Source: Alphaproteobacteria bacterium
GTDB lineage: Bacteria > Pseudomonadota > Alphaproteobacteria > CAAHEQ01 > UBA3637
Direction of reading: 5' to 3'
NCBI GenBank assembly: GCA_017960645.1
Contig: JAGCYU010000016.1
Coordinates: 1 to 45,610 of the forward strand
Length of the DNA stretch: 45,610 bases
Shown piece after piece: positions 33,507-41,972 of this stretch. How positions within the stretch are numbered: position 1 is the stretch's first letter; every line of letters starts with the position of its first letter. The notes beneath the pieces were generated by a model, which worked only from the letters and a program-made list of their open reading frames with translations, ran no database searches and was not told the DNA's origin. A program made the translations under genes and the position numbers.

Positions 33507-33926
33507 TTAAATCCCCATCATGATTTTGATTTCATCGGATAATCTGTCCATAGACCATGGCGGATCAAAGGTTAGTTCTACCTTGACTTCACCTACCCCA
33601 ACCACAGAAGAGACAGCATTTGCCGCCATTTGAATCATCTCGGCCCCCATTGGACAGGTCGGACTTGTCAAAGTCATTTTGATATACACATTTCCATCAG
33701 GCTCTTGTTTAATATCATAAATTAACCCTAAATCAAACACACTAAGCATCAATTCAGGATCCTGAACGGACTTTAAAGCCGCCACAATATCTTCATGCGC
33801 CGCAATTTTACTTCCTTTTGGTAAAGGAGTTCCAGCCTTTGCTGTAAAATCCATGTCCAACATGGGTGCATCTAACTCTATTGGCTCCGGCAAAATTGGC
33901 TCTGGTTGTTTGATATTGTTTGTCAT
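33507..33926 (-). CDS. sufT: SufT-like Fe-S assembly factor (DUF59/MIP18 family)
   Basis: This 139-residue protein has a Pro-rich N-terminus (1-45). The DUF59 domain follows, with ALKSVQDPELMLSVFDLGLI, the conserved Cys in MTLTSPTCPMG (about 93) and VELTFDPPWSMDRLS. SufT helps mature Fe-S proteins, probably at the transfer step. It overlaps sufS by 4 nt and ends the suf operon; no terminator is visible after it and the stop nearly abuts that of the convergent Xre gene. Confidence 0.92.
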   Translation of the reverse strand: MTNNIKQPEPILPEPIELDAPMLDMDFTAKAGTPLPKGSKIAAHEDIVAALKSVQDPELMLSVFDLGLIYDIKQEPDGNVYIKMTLTSPTCPMGAEMIQMAANAVSSVVGVGEVKVELTFDPPWSMDRLSDEIKIMMGI

Positions 33927-35104
33927 TTAAAAAATCCTATAGCCTTATTTAGAGCTGATATGAATGCATCAATATCTTTTGAATCATTATACAGGCCTAA
34001 AGATACACGCAAGCTGGCTTTTATCCCTAAAAAGGTGTGTAGTGGCATTGCACAATGATGACCAACGCGCACACAAACATTTTCCTTTGATAAAATAGCA
34101 CTTAAATCATTGGGATGAATTCCTTTTATATTGAACGAAACGAGTCCTGTTTTATACTTCGGCTCTCCCAAAAATTCTATATTTTTAATATGTTGTAACT
34201 TGGCAATCAGTTTTTCAAATAGCGCTTGCTCACGCTTTTGGATAGTGGTAAATCCGATTTTATCCATATAATTTATTGCTTCGGCCAAGCCAATAGCTTC
34301 TGTAATCGGCGGCGTTCCGGCTTCTAATCTGGCCGGTACTGGTGCAAATGTTGTCTTTTCAATTGTCACTTTATCAACCATTTCCCCACCAAATTGATAA
34401 GGCGACAAAGATGCCAATGCCTCTGTCGTCCCATATAACACACCAATCCCTGTCGGGCCATAAAGCTTATGTCCCGAAAAAGCCAAAAAGTCACAATCCA
34501 ATTTTTTGACATCCGTTGGAACATGTGCAATACTTTGAGCTGCATCCACTAACACTTTTGCACCAACCCTATGTGCCATCGATACAATATCTTGAACAGG
34601 ATTTAATACGCCCAAAACATTGGACATCCCAGCGACAGCAACTAACCGTGTTTTTTGACTTAACTTAGCTTTAAAATCATCCAAATTCCAACGACCATCT
34701 GGCAATATATTGAAAACTTTAAATGTCGCTCCGGAACGCAAACAAGCTTGTTGCCATGGGACAAAGTTGGCATGATGTTCCGCTGTACAGATTAACACTT
34801 CATCCCCTGGCTTTAGCATTTGAGCATAACCGCTGGCAACTAAGTTTATGGATTCTGTTGCTCCCTTGGTAAAAACAATATTATCGGCTTTTGTATTCAA
34901 AAACAGGGCAACTGTGTAACGCGCATTTTCATAGGCTTCTGTCGCCATATTTGCCAAATGACAAGTCCCTCGATGTACATTGGAATAACTTGTTTTGTAA
35001 AAGGTATCCATGGCCTTTAAAACAGCTTTAGGCTTTTGGGCACTGGCCGCCGAGTCTAAATAAATCACCTTAGAACCTAGTAACGGAAAATCTTTTTTAA
35101 ACAT
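33923..35104 (-). CDS. sufS: Cysteine desulfurase, SufS type
   Basis: This 393-residue PLP enzyme takes sulfur from cysteine for cluster assembly. The PLP Lys is in FSGHKLYGPTG (about 224), AEHHANFVPWQ holds the cofactor-stacking His, and the persulfide Cys is in RVGHHCAMPLH (about 362), as in type II desulfurases. The ATG at 35104 (MFKKDFPLL) is favoured over in-frame codons further upstream because it aligns with the family start. It overlaps sufD by 8 nt. No SufE or SufU partner is encoded nearby, so the sulfur acceptor may be elsewhere. Confidence 0.95.
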   Translation of the reverse strand: MFKKDFPLLGSKVIYLDSAASAQKPKAVLKAMDTFYKTSYSNVHRGTCHLANMATEAYENARYTVALFLNTKADNIVFTKGATESINLVASGYAQMLKPGDEVLICTAEHHANFVPWQQACLRSGATFKVFNILPDGRWNLDDFKAKLSQKTRLVAVAGMSNVLGVLNPVQDIVSMAHRVGAKVLVDAAQSIAHVPTDVKKLDCDFLAFSGHKLYGPTGIGVLYGTTEALASLSPYQFGGEMVDKVTIEKTTFAPVPARLEAGTPPITEAIGLAEAINYMDKIGFTTIQKREQALFEKLIAKLQHIKNIEFLGEPKYKTGLVSFNIKGIHPNDLSAILSKENVCVRVGHHCAMPLHTFLGIKASLRVSLGLYNDSKDIDAFISALNKAIGFFK

Positions 35105-35717
35105 TTTCATCCATCCATTGTTGAACCGATTGTTCAAAATCATCCGGTATTATATCATTAAAAAATGAAGACAACAAGAGTTTTTGTGCCGAAGCTTTAT
35201 CCACCCCGCGCGTTTCTAAATAAAACAGTTGTTCGTGTGGTAACGGACCAATAGCAGAGCCATGGGCACATTTGACATCGTCCGCCCAAATTTCCAGTTG
35301 AGGTGTAGCAGAAATCACAGCTTTATCCGATAATAATATGCCACGATGAGATTGCATCCCATCACAATTTTGACTGTTTTTAGGAATCACAATCTGACCA
35401 TTAAAATTAACCTGAGCCTGATCTGTCGCCAAGCCCTTTATTTGCTGTTTTGAGATCGTTTTTTTTGATTTATGCAATACTTGAATATTTATATTTATCT
35501 TGTTGTTTTTATTTGTTAAATATATACATTTTAGATCACACTTTGCATTTTCATTATTTAAATTGACAATCACAGATAAATCTGCATCAAATTGCAAAAA
35601 ACAAGCATCTAAGCATCCATTTTTTGACACATTAAAAATCCAAGAAGCATCATCAGGATGTTGCACTTCAACTCCGTCTTTGTTTAATAACAAAAAAGGA
35701 TTAGCCAATGGCGTCAT
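35097..35717 (-). CDS. sufD: SufD, N-terminally reduced Fe-S scaffold subunit
   Basis: This 206-residue protein is about half the length of E. coli SufD (423). What remains is the beta-helix core and the C-terminal helical region: SHRGILLSDKAVISATPQLE and ADDVKCAHGSAIGPLPHEQL, then LETRGVDKASAQKLLLSSFF. His152 in CAHG matches the cluster-site His360 of E. coli SufD as I recall it. The missing part is the N-terminal half. The start at 35717 lies inside the sufC end, with an AGGAG site; five codons further up is another ATG without one. The frame has no stop, so this looks like a compact functional protein, not a broken gene. Confidence 0.88.
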   Translation of the reverse strand: MTPLANPFLLLNKDGVEVQHPDDASWIFNVSKNGCLDACFLQFDADLSVIVNLNNENAKCDLKCIYLTNKNNKININIQVLHKSKKTISKQQIKGLATDQAQVNFNGQIVIPKNSQNCDGMQSHRGILLSDKAVISATPQLEIWADDVKCAHGSAIGPLPHEQLFYLETRGVDKASAQKLLLSSFFNDIIPDDFEQSVQQWMDENV

Positions 35718-36447
35718 ACCCCTGCTCCTCAATCAATTTAACCAATTCTGGGCCACCAGTTTTCACAACTGTTCCACGCCGCATAATAGAGACTGCATCT
35801 GGCTTTACATATTTTAACAAATCATCATGGTGTGTAATAATTATAAACGAACGTTTTGCTTCCCGCATAACGGATACGGCTTTACCAACAACTTTTAATG
35901 CATCCACATCCAATCCAGAGTCCATTTCATCCAAGATACAAAAATCAGGTTCCAACATTGCCATTTGAAAAGTTTCCAAGCGTTTCTGCTCACCACCTGA
36001 AAAACCAACATTTACAGGACGTTTTAACATTTCATCTGTGATACCCAAAGCTGTGGCACGAATTTTCATATGTTTCATAAATTGAACAGCATCCATAGCC
36101 TCTTGCCCCAAATATTTACGTTTGGCGTTAATGGCTGTTTTAAGCAACAAAGCCATCCCGACACCAGGTAATTCTACAGGATGTTGAAAAGCCAAAAACA
36201 CGCCTTCATTGGCTCTTTCATCCGCACTCATTTTTAACAAATCTTTTCCCTTAAATGTGATAGAACCACTTGTCACAACATAAGCTGGATCTCCGACAAT
36301 CACTTTGGAAAGAGTGCTTTTTCCACATCCGTTAGGCCCCATAATGGCATGGATTTGCCCTTCAGGAATTGATAAAGACAAATCCTTTAAAATTTCCTTA
36401 TTACCCACTTTGACATTCAAATGTTCAATTTTTAATAACTCAGCCAT
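35701..36447 (-). CDS. sufC: SufC ATPase of the Fe-S scaffold complex
   Basis: This 248-residue ABC-type ATPase has Walker A GPNGCGKST (about 37-45), the Q-loop in FLAFQHPVELPG, the signature FSGGEQKRLE, Walker B CILDEMDSGLD and a switch His in IITHHD. It works with SufB and SufD in the cytoplasm, driving changes needed for cluster formation, and is not a transporter. It sits three bases after sufB and overlaps sufD. Confidence 0.97.
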   Translation of the reverse strand: MAELLKIEHLNVKVGNKEILKDLSLSIPEGQIHAIMGPNGCGKSTLSKVIVGDPAYVVTSGSITFKGKDLLKMSADERANEGVFLAFQHPVELPGVGMALLLKTAINAKRKYLGQEAMDAVQFMKHMKIRATALGITDEMLKRPVNVGFSGGEQKRLETFQMAMLEPDFCILDEMDSGLDVDALKVVGKAVSVMREAKRSFIIITHHDDLLKYVKPDAVSIMRRGTVVKTGGPELVKLIEEQGYDAIG

Positions 36448-36450
36448 ATT

Positions 36451-37890
36451 TTACCCCACACTTCCTTCTAATTGAATACCGATTAATTTTTGAGCCTCTA
36501 TTGCAAATTCCAACGGCAACCGCTGCATAACCTCGCGGCAAAAACCATTAACAATCAAAGCAACTGCTTCTTCCGAGGTCAAGCCACGTTGCTGCACATA
36601 AAACAATTGATCCGCACTGATTTTACTGGTCGTTGCTTCATGTTCTACAACGGCTGTCGGGTTGGCACATTTCATAACAGGGATTGTATGTGCTCCACAT
36701 TTATCACCTATCAGCAAACTGTCACATTTACTGACATTTTTGGCATTTTCAGCCCCTATTCCCATATGTACTAAGCCACGATATGTATTGGAACTTTGCC
36801 CAGCAGAAATACCTTTGGAAATAATAGTCGACTTGGTATTGCGGCCCAAATGAATCATTTTAGTTCCTGTATCAGATTGCTGTAGATTATTTGTCATAGC
36901 AACAGAATAAAACTCACCAACAGCATTGTCACCTTTTAAGATACAACTTGGATATTTCCAAGTAATAGCACTACCTGTTTCAACTTGAGTCCATGATAAA
37001 CTGGCATCATTCATGACAAGCCCACGCTTTGTCACAAAATTATAAATACCGCCTTTGCCTTCTTTATCGCCGGGATACCAGTTTTGGACAGTTGAATATT
37101 TAACCTTAGCCCTGTCTTTCACAATAATTTCTACAATAGCGGCATGTAATTGATTTTCATCCCGTTGCGGGGCAGTACACCCTTCTAAGTAACTGACCTC
37201 AGCATCATCTTCCACAATAATCAAAGTCCGTTCGAATTGCCCTGCCTGCTTGGCATTGATGCGAAAATAGCTACTTAACTCCATCGGGCAATGAACTCCT
37301 TGTGGAATATAAACAAAAGATCCATCCGAAAACACAGCGCTATTCAAACAAGCAAAAAAATTATCCTTGTACGGCACCACAGAACCCAAGTATTCTTTCA
37401 CCAATTCGGGATATTGTTGCACTGCCTCAGAAATAGAACAAAATAAAATACCTTGTTTTTTTAACTGTTCAGAATAAGTCGTCATAATGGAAGTACTATC
37501 AAAAATTGCATCCACAGCCACCCCGGCCAACACCTTTTGCTCATTCAATGGAATCCCCAATTTTTCATAAGTTTTTAAAATTTCAGGATCTACTTCATCC
37601 AATGATTTTAGCCCAGATTTTTTAGGGACACTGTAATAATAAATATTTTGGTAATCAATAGGCTCATATTGGCCTTTTAGCCAATGAGGCTCTTGCATAG
37701 TTAACCAATGTTTATAAGCCTGAAGCCTAAAATTCAACAACCATGCAGGCTCATTCTTTTGCTGCGAGATATATCGAATAATATCTTCGTCCAACCCTTT
37801 TGGGGCTGTCTCATTTTCTACAAGCGTTTCAAACCCCTCTTGATAAGGGGTTTCTAAGTTACGCGACAATGCTTCTTTTGTTTTATTCAT
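36451..37890 (-). CDS. sufB: SufB Fe-S scaffold protein
   Basis: This 479-residue core scaffold of the SufBCD complex keeps the key C-terminal residues: Cys in SKCDSLLIG, Glu in VEHEATTSK, and the ending [20 protein letters not shown]. The start region [10 protein letters not shown], then [12 protein letters not shown], aligns with family starts. ATG at 37890 is therefore preferred, though no ribosome site precedes it. The promoter at 37898-37926 lies so close that the mRNA should begin at this ATG (leaderless). It is the first gene of sufBCDST. No IscR-type regulator, SufA or SufE is adjacent. Confidence 0.96.
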   Translation of the reverse strand: MNKTKEALSRNLETPYQEGFETLVENETAPKGLDEDIIRYISQQKNEPAWLLNFRLQAYKHWLTMQEPHWLKGQYEPIDYQNIYYYSVPKKSGLKSLDEVDPEILKTYEKLGIPLNEQKVLAGVAVDAIFDSTSIMTTYSEQLKKQGILFCSISEAVQQYPELVKEYLGSVVPYKDNFFACLNSAVFSDGSFVYIPQGVHCPMELSSYFRINAKQAGQFERTLIIVEDDAEVSYLEGCTAPQRDENQLHAAIVEIIVKDRAKVKYSTVQNWYPGDKEGKGGIYNFVTKRGLVMNDASLSWTQVETGSAITWKYPSCILKGDNAVGEFYSVAMTNNLQQSDTGTKMIHLGRNTKSTIISKGISAGQSSNTYRGLVHMGIGAENAKNVSKCDSLLIGDKCGAHTIPVMKCANPTAVVEHEATTSKISADQLFYVQQRGLTSEEAVALIVNGFCREVMQRLPLEFAIEAQKLIGIQLEGSVG

Positions 37891-37897
37891 GCAGTTA

Positions 37898-37926
37898 AAT
37901 ATGCCAAATTTTTTCCCAAAAGTCAA
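37898..37926 (-). promoter_or_regulatory. Promoter of the suf operon (leaderless start)
   Basis: On the minus strand, TTGACT (37921-37926), 17 nt and CATATT (37898-37903). Seven bases then lead to the sufB ATG, so the transcript is expected to start at the A of the start codon. Confidence 0.7.
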
Positions 37927-37992
37927 GGAAAAGCATTTTTTTCTTGCATCGTTCAAAAAAAAAGATTACGCTTATATCGAAAGGGAGGCAAC

Positions 37993-39048
37993 ATGGATCA
38001 AACACCCGTCATTATTATTTCAATTTTAAGTTCATTTTTATGTACATTTGTTGTCATTTCCTTTGTTTTAGTACACAAAATTCGTCAATTAAGACATCGC
38101 TTGAACGCTTTATTGGAAGAAAATGCAAAAAAAACTGTTGAATTGGATGAATATTTGCAAAGTAAAAAACAACCTTTGGGCACTTTGTTCAATCAAGGAA
38201 GCAAAGGTTTGATCATGCAAATGGATGCCAATGGCAAAATAAAAAAAGCAAATGATACCTTATATCGCATTCTTGGCTTTAACAAGAATGATTTAATTGG
38301 GAAAAATGCGGTAGGCACTATCTTTCCTATCCCTGAGAAAAATAAAAATGACATTGTTAAAAGAATTTTTGCCAATCCCAAACTATTCACAGAATGCGAA
38401 ACAGAATCTTTAAGAAAAGACAAGTCCTCTGTTTGGATTGCATGGACTAATCGTTTTATTTATGACAAAAAAAATCACCCAATTGAAGTCAATGCCGTTG
38501 GGTTTGATATTTCTAAGCGTAAAGAGCTGGAAGCAGAATTAAAATATATGTCCTCTATGGATCCGCAAACTGGCGTGTTAAATCGCACAGCATTATTAGA
38601 AACAGGGACCATAGAATTAAAACGCGCTATGCGCTATAAACGGGACTTATCTATAGCCATCATTAAGATTAAACATAAAAATACAGGCGACTTTTTATCG
38701 GATAATTTTACAGACACCGTGTTGCACAATTTAATTCAGATGTTCCGTAAAGTTATGCGCTCGGTTGATTATCTAGGCCGTATTGGGGATGTAGAGTTTG
38801 CTATGATATTGCCGGAAACACAGGCCAGCAATTTACCATTTTTAATTCAACGGATCAATGAACACTTATTAGCTTATAATGACAAAGCCAACTTAAAAAA
38901 TTCTGTAGAAATTATGTATGGTGCAGCGGCCTATACAAAACCAACAGATACTATTGATTCTTTACTACACCAAGCCGATTTAAATTTACAGCAAAAAGAA
39001 AGACAAAGTAAAAAACAAGCAACAGCTACAAAGCGGAGACGTCAATGA
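37993..39048 (+). CDS. Membrane protein with PAS domain and degenerate GGDEF domain
   Basis: This 351-residue protein has an N-terminal helix (about 7-28) and a short coiled coil (30-55). A PAS domain follows (about 65-178: DANGKIKKANDTLYRILGF, ending in VGFDISKRKELE), then a GGDEF-type domain (about 185-335). In the signature the expected RIGGDEFA reads RIGDVEFA, so the catalytic GGDEF is lost, although DPQTGVLNR and AMILPET are kept. It probably does not make cyclic di-GMP, and may instead bind nucleotide or act as a scaffold. The ATG has a GGGAGG site. It overlaps the next gene by ATGA. Confidence 0.85.
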   Translation: MDQTPVIIISILSSFLCTFVVISFVLVHKIRQLRHRLNALLEENAKKTVELDEYLQSKKQPLGTLFNQGSKGLIMQMDANGKIKKANDTLYRILGFNKNDLIGKNAVGTIFPIPEKNKNDIVKRIFANPKLFTECETESLRKDKSSVWIAWTNRFIYDKKNHPIEVNAVGFDISKRKELEAELKYMSSMDPQTGVLNRTALLETGTIELKRAMRYKRDLSIAIIKIKHKNTGDFLSDNFTDTVLHNLIQMFRKVMRSVDYLGRIGDVEFAMILPETQASNLPFLIQRINEHLLAYNDKANLKNSVEIMYGAAAYTKPTDTIDSLLHQADLNLQQKERQSKKQATATKRRRQ

Positions 39049-39914
39049 TTACATTAGAAAATAACGTTCTTTCTTTGGGAATTTCCCCAAAAATAGGTGG
39101 CTCCGTTTTATTTTTCCGCTACAAGGGGCAAGATATTTTACAGCCAACAATTAACCCTAAAACAGCAGAGCACGCCTCACTTTTTGTCATGTTACCATAT
39201 TGCGGACAAATTACCGATAACAAATTCACATATTTTGGTATTACACGGCATGTTACGCCATTACCAGAACAAAACTCAACAGCAGTCAACGGAGATGGTT
39301 GGGTAAATAGTTGGGAAAAGGAATCTGTCACTAAAAATCAAGCAATACTTACTTATCAACATAATAAAAAAGACGGAGGATTCCCATTCGATTACCTGGC
39401 AAAGATCATTTATACACTTGAAAAAAATCAATTACGAATCACTATCTGTCTGAAAAACCCTAGTAAATTACCGATTCCGTGCGGCATGGGAATTTCCCCT
39501 TGTTTTATGCAAAAATCTGCTGCAAAACTTTATTTTAATACGACACATATATGGCATCATGAAAATACACCTATTTTTGATCGTCCCTATGAAACGCCTA
39601 AAGAATGGAATTTTAGTGATGGAAAGACTATCACAGAAAATTTTGATACCGCTTTTGGCGGATGGGATGGCCAGGCTGTAGTCAAATATACAAATGGATT
39701 ACAAATCCACATTCAAGCGCCCAATATTTTCCACCATATTGCATTAAATACACATACAAGCGCAGATGACAGTTTTTATTTGGCGCCCATATCCAATACG
39801 CCAGATGCGTTTAATTTAGCGGCACTGGGTGTTATTAACACCGGGATTCAAAGTATCGGGCCGGACCAAACTTTAACGCAAACACTCACTCTTTCTGTTG
39901 AAACCGCGTCCTAA
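39045..39914 (+). CDS. Aldose 1-epimerase family protein
   Basis: This 289-residue protein has the galactose-mutarotase beta-sandwich pattern: LGISPKIGGSVLFFRYKGQD at the N-terminus, a FVMLPYCGQI segment (usual PY..R/G), the beta-rich centre PCGMGISPCFM near the usual active-site His, and a conserved Glu/Asp-containing strand region later. The family interconverts alpha and beta sugars, though many relatives act on unknown sugars. It overlaps the PAS/GGDEF gene by 4 nt. Its stop lies just ahead of the rpsD promoter. Confidence 0.82.
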   Translation: MITLENNVLSLGISPKIGGSVLFFRYKGQDILQPTINPKTAEHASLFVMLPYCGQITDNKFTYFGITRHVTPLPEQNSTAVNGDGWVNSWEKESVTKNQAILTYQHNKKDGGFPFDYLAKIIYTLEKNQLRITICLKNPSKLPIPCGMGISPCFMQKSAAKLYFNTTHIWHHENTPIFDRPYETPKEWNFSDGKTITENFDTAFGGWDGQAVVKYTNGLQIHIQAPNIFHHIALNTHTSADDSFYLAPISNTPDAFNLAALGVINTGIQSIGPDQTLTQTLTLSVETAS

Positions 39915-39937
39915 TTTTATTTTTTCTTAAAAAACAC

Positions 39938-39966
39938 TTGCCTTCTAAGTCAAAATCTGTTATAAT
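39938..39966 (+). promoter_or_regulatory. Promoter of rpsD
   Basis: TTGCCT (39938-39943), 17 nt and a perfect TATAAT (39961-39966). Confidence 0.8.
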
Positions 39967-39972
39967 GCGCCT

Positions 39973-40077
39973 ACTCCCTGAGAATGTGGATGTCTTGGAA
40001 TAAACCAAAATGTCACGCTTTACTGAATATCGGGCAAAGACTATCGGGGGCAAACATATTAAAGAAAAGGAAAAAAT
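39973..40077 (+). promoter_or_regulatory. Long 5' leader of rpsD, possible S4 autoregulation site
   Basis: From the promoter, about 105 nt of untranslated leader precede the rpsD ATG, much longer than other leaders in this window. S4 is known to repress its own operon mRNA in several bacteria. I could not identify a known S4-binding fold by eye, so this is an inference from length and gene identity. Confidence 0.35.
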
Positions 40078-40704
40078 ATGGCAAATTCAAAGTCTAAAAG
40101 ACAACCACGCAAATTCGGTCAAGATCGCCGTTTTGGCGTCAATTTATGGGGAAAAGCAAAATCTCCTGTTAACAAAAGAAATTATGGTCCTGGTCAACAC
40201 GGGGCCGAACGCAAAAAGCCAACTGATTATGGCGTTCAATTAAATGCAAAACAAAAATTGAAATTCGTTTATGGTAACGTTTCTGAAAAGCAATTGCGTA
40301 AATACTATGCAGAAGCTATCCGTCGTAAAGGCGACAGCTCTGAAAACTTGGTCGGTATTTTGGAATGCCGTTTGGATTCATTGGTCTATCGTATGAAATT
40401 CGTAAATTCCGTGTTTGCTGCACGTCAATTCGTCAGCCACGGACATGTTTTAGTGAACGGTAAACGCGTCAACATTCCATCCTATTTGTGTAAAGTTGGC
40501 GATGAAATCGCTGTTCGTTCCAAAGCAAAAGAAATGGCAGTTGTCATTGAAGCTTTGGCAGCTCAAGATCGTTCTGTTCCAGATTATTTAGCTGTTGATG
40601 AAAAGGAAATGAAGGGTACGTTTGTTCGTATTCCTCAATTAGCTGATATTCCTTATGCAGCTCCTATGGAACCAAACCTGGTTATCGAATTCTATTCTCG
40701 GTAA
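40078..40704 (+). CDS. rpsD: 30S ribosomal protein S4
   Basis: This 208-residue primary 16S rRNA-binding protein has the N-terminal part [19 protein letters not shown], then [20 protein letters not shown]. The S4 RNA-binding domain follows (about 97-160: [11 protein letters not shown], then [20 protein letters not shown]), and the C-terminal [10 protein letters not shown] completes it. It lacks the N-terminal zinc Cys motif found in some bacteria. It is transcribed alone, from its own promoter to a strong terminator, rather than in an rpsM-rpsK-rpoA operon, as is usual in alphaproteobacteria. Confidence 0.98.
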   Translation: MANSKSKRQPRKFGQDRRFGVNLWGKAKSPVNKRNYGPGQHGAERKKPTDYGVQLNAKQKLKFVYGNVSEKQLRKYYAEAIRRKGDSSENLVGILECRLDSLVYRMKFVNSVFAARQFVSHGHVLVNGKRVNIPSYLCKVGDEIAVRSKAKEMAVVIEALAAQDRSVPDYLAVDEKEMKGTFVRIPQLADIPYAAPMEPNLVIEFYSR

Positions 40705-40723
40705 TTCTGGACAGATTCAAATC

Positions 40724-40757
40724 AAACAACCACCTTTTCAACGGTGGTTGTTTTTTT
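40724..40757 (+). terminator. Terminator of rpsD
   Basis: The stem CAACCACC/GGTGGTTG (40727-40734/40743-40750) has an 8-nt loop and a run of T. Confidence 0.95.
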
Positions 40758-40814
40758 ATATATTGACTTTCTTTTCAGACATCATTTTATTTCAAAGTAA
40801 ACCCCTTTTATTTC

Positions 40815-40843
40815 TTGACATTTGACCTATTTTATATTAGAAT
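40815..40843 (+). promoter_or_regulatory. Promoter of the DapA-family gene
   Basis: A perfect TTGACA (40815-40820), 17 nt and TAGAAT (40838-40843). Confidence 0.82.
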
Positions 40844-40878
40844 GTCACGCCATAAGTTGAGGTGCAAAGGATTTTTAT

Positions 40879-41886
40879 ATGGATACATTAGCAGAAAAAG
40901 ACTTAAAAAGATCAAATTTTATAGATGATTTACAGGACATCGATGTCATTACCGCTATGCCAACACCTATGTTGCCCCCACGCAACGGAAAAATCAATGG
41001 GGCTGTGGATTACGATGCTGTCTATCCTTTAATTCATTACTATTTACACCACAAGGTTGATGGCATCTTGGTTGGAGGTTCTACAGGCCAGGAACCAACT
41101 ATGGATCGCCACGAAAAAAGAAAACTTGTGACAACTGTTTTGAAAGCCTTAAAAAAGGAAGGTGGATCAACGAAACTGTTTGTAGGAACAGGCAGTGCTT
41201 CGACACAAGAAACCCTGGAAGAAACAAAATGGGCAGCCAGTATAGGTGCCGATGCTGCTGTTGTTATTCTACCACCTCAAGTAAAGCCAAACCGGGATGG
41301 CCAAATTTATCACTATGGACTTATTGCAAGTCAAGTGCCAAACTTGCCTATCATTATTTATAACATTCCATCACGCACAGGCGTGAACATGCAACCTGAT
41401 ACTGTCGCAGAATTAGCACACAGATGGCCAAACATTATTGGAATTAAACAAAGTTATCCCGATCTGGCGCAAGTAGAAGAAATGAAAAAGCTATGCCCTG
41501 AAAACTTTTTAATCTATTCCGGCGATGATAATTTAACGTTGGAAATGTTGAAACGTGGCGCACACGGGGTTATTAGTGTGGCTTCTAATATGGATAACGA
41601 AGCAATTGTACAAATGGTGACGGCATATAAAAAAGGGCGCCTTACAGAAGCAGAACATCGTAATAAGATATTAGATGATCTTTTTAATGCATGTTTTGTT
41701 ACAACAAATCCTATTTCTATTCAGACTTTGTTATCGGAGAATGTTGCTCCTTGGATGACAAGTACAGTACGTCCTCCATTAACTTCGATGAATCCCCACG
41801 ATCATCAAGAAATGCTCAAGCTATATAGGACATATCTTTCAAAAAAACATGCCTTCGTAGCAGGACTAAACAACCAAAGGGATTAA
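40879..41886 (+). CDS. DapA-family aldolase/lyase (dihydrodipicolinate synthase-like, atypical active site)
   Basis: This 335-residue TIM-barrel enzyme carries the family Schiff-base Lys in IIGIKQSYPD (about 193) and the Tyr/Arg motif IIYNIPSRTGVN (about 160). In true dihydrodipicolinate synthase the catalytic triad also needs Thr in GTTGE and Tyr in PYYNKP. Here these read GGSTGQE and LPPQVKP, so the second-subunit Tyr is missing. It is also about 40 residues longer than the E. coli enzyme (292), with extra residues at both ends. It could be a divergent DapA, or a related keto-acid or sialic-acid-type lyase. It has its own strong promoter and terminator. Confidence 0.8.
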   Translation: MDTLAEKDLKRSNFIDDLQDIDVITAMPTPMLPPRNGKINGAVDYDAVYPLIHYYLHHKVDGILVGGSTGQEPTMDRHEKRKLVTTVLKALKKEGGSTKLFVGTGSASTQETLEETKWAASIGADAAVVILPPQVKPNRDGQIYHYGLIASQVPNLPIIIYNIPSRTGVNMQPDTVAELAHRWPNIIGIKQSYPDLAQVEEMKKLCPENFLIYSGDDNLTLEMLKRGAHGVISVASNMDNEAIVQMVTAYKKGRLTEAEHRNKILDDLFNACFVTTNPISIQTLLSENVAPWMTSTVRPPLTSMNPHDHQEMLKLYRTYLSKKHAFVAGLNNQRD

Positions 41887-41904
41887 TATGCCCTTTGGAT
41901 TTTA
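41874..41904 (+). terminator. Terminator overlapping the end of the DapA-family gene
   Basis: The perfect 8-bp stem CCAAAGGG/CCCTTTGG (41874-41881/41891-41898) is followed by ATTTTAAG. The stop codon lies in the loop. The T tract is short, so efficiency may be modest. Confidence 0.6.
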
Positions 41905-41972
41905 AGAAAGAAAATAGTCTGCTACAAAGAACTGGGCTATTTCAGCTCAATCATGTGGCTTTTCACGGCAAT

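Noticed and set aside
37891-37956. Longer sufB starting at a TTG at 37956
   Set aside because: It would include the promoter in the coding region and a segment absent from SufB proteins.
40010-40243. 77-codon frame starting in the rpsD leader and overlapping rpsD
   Set aside because: No ribosome site; most of it is a shifted reading of the rpsD coding sequence.
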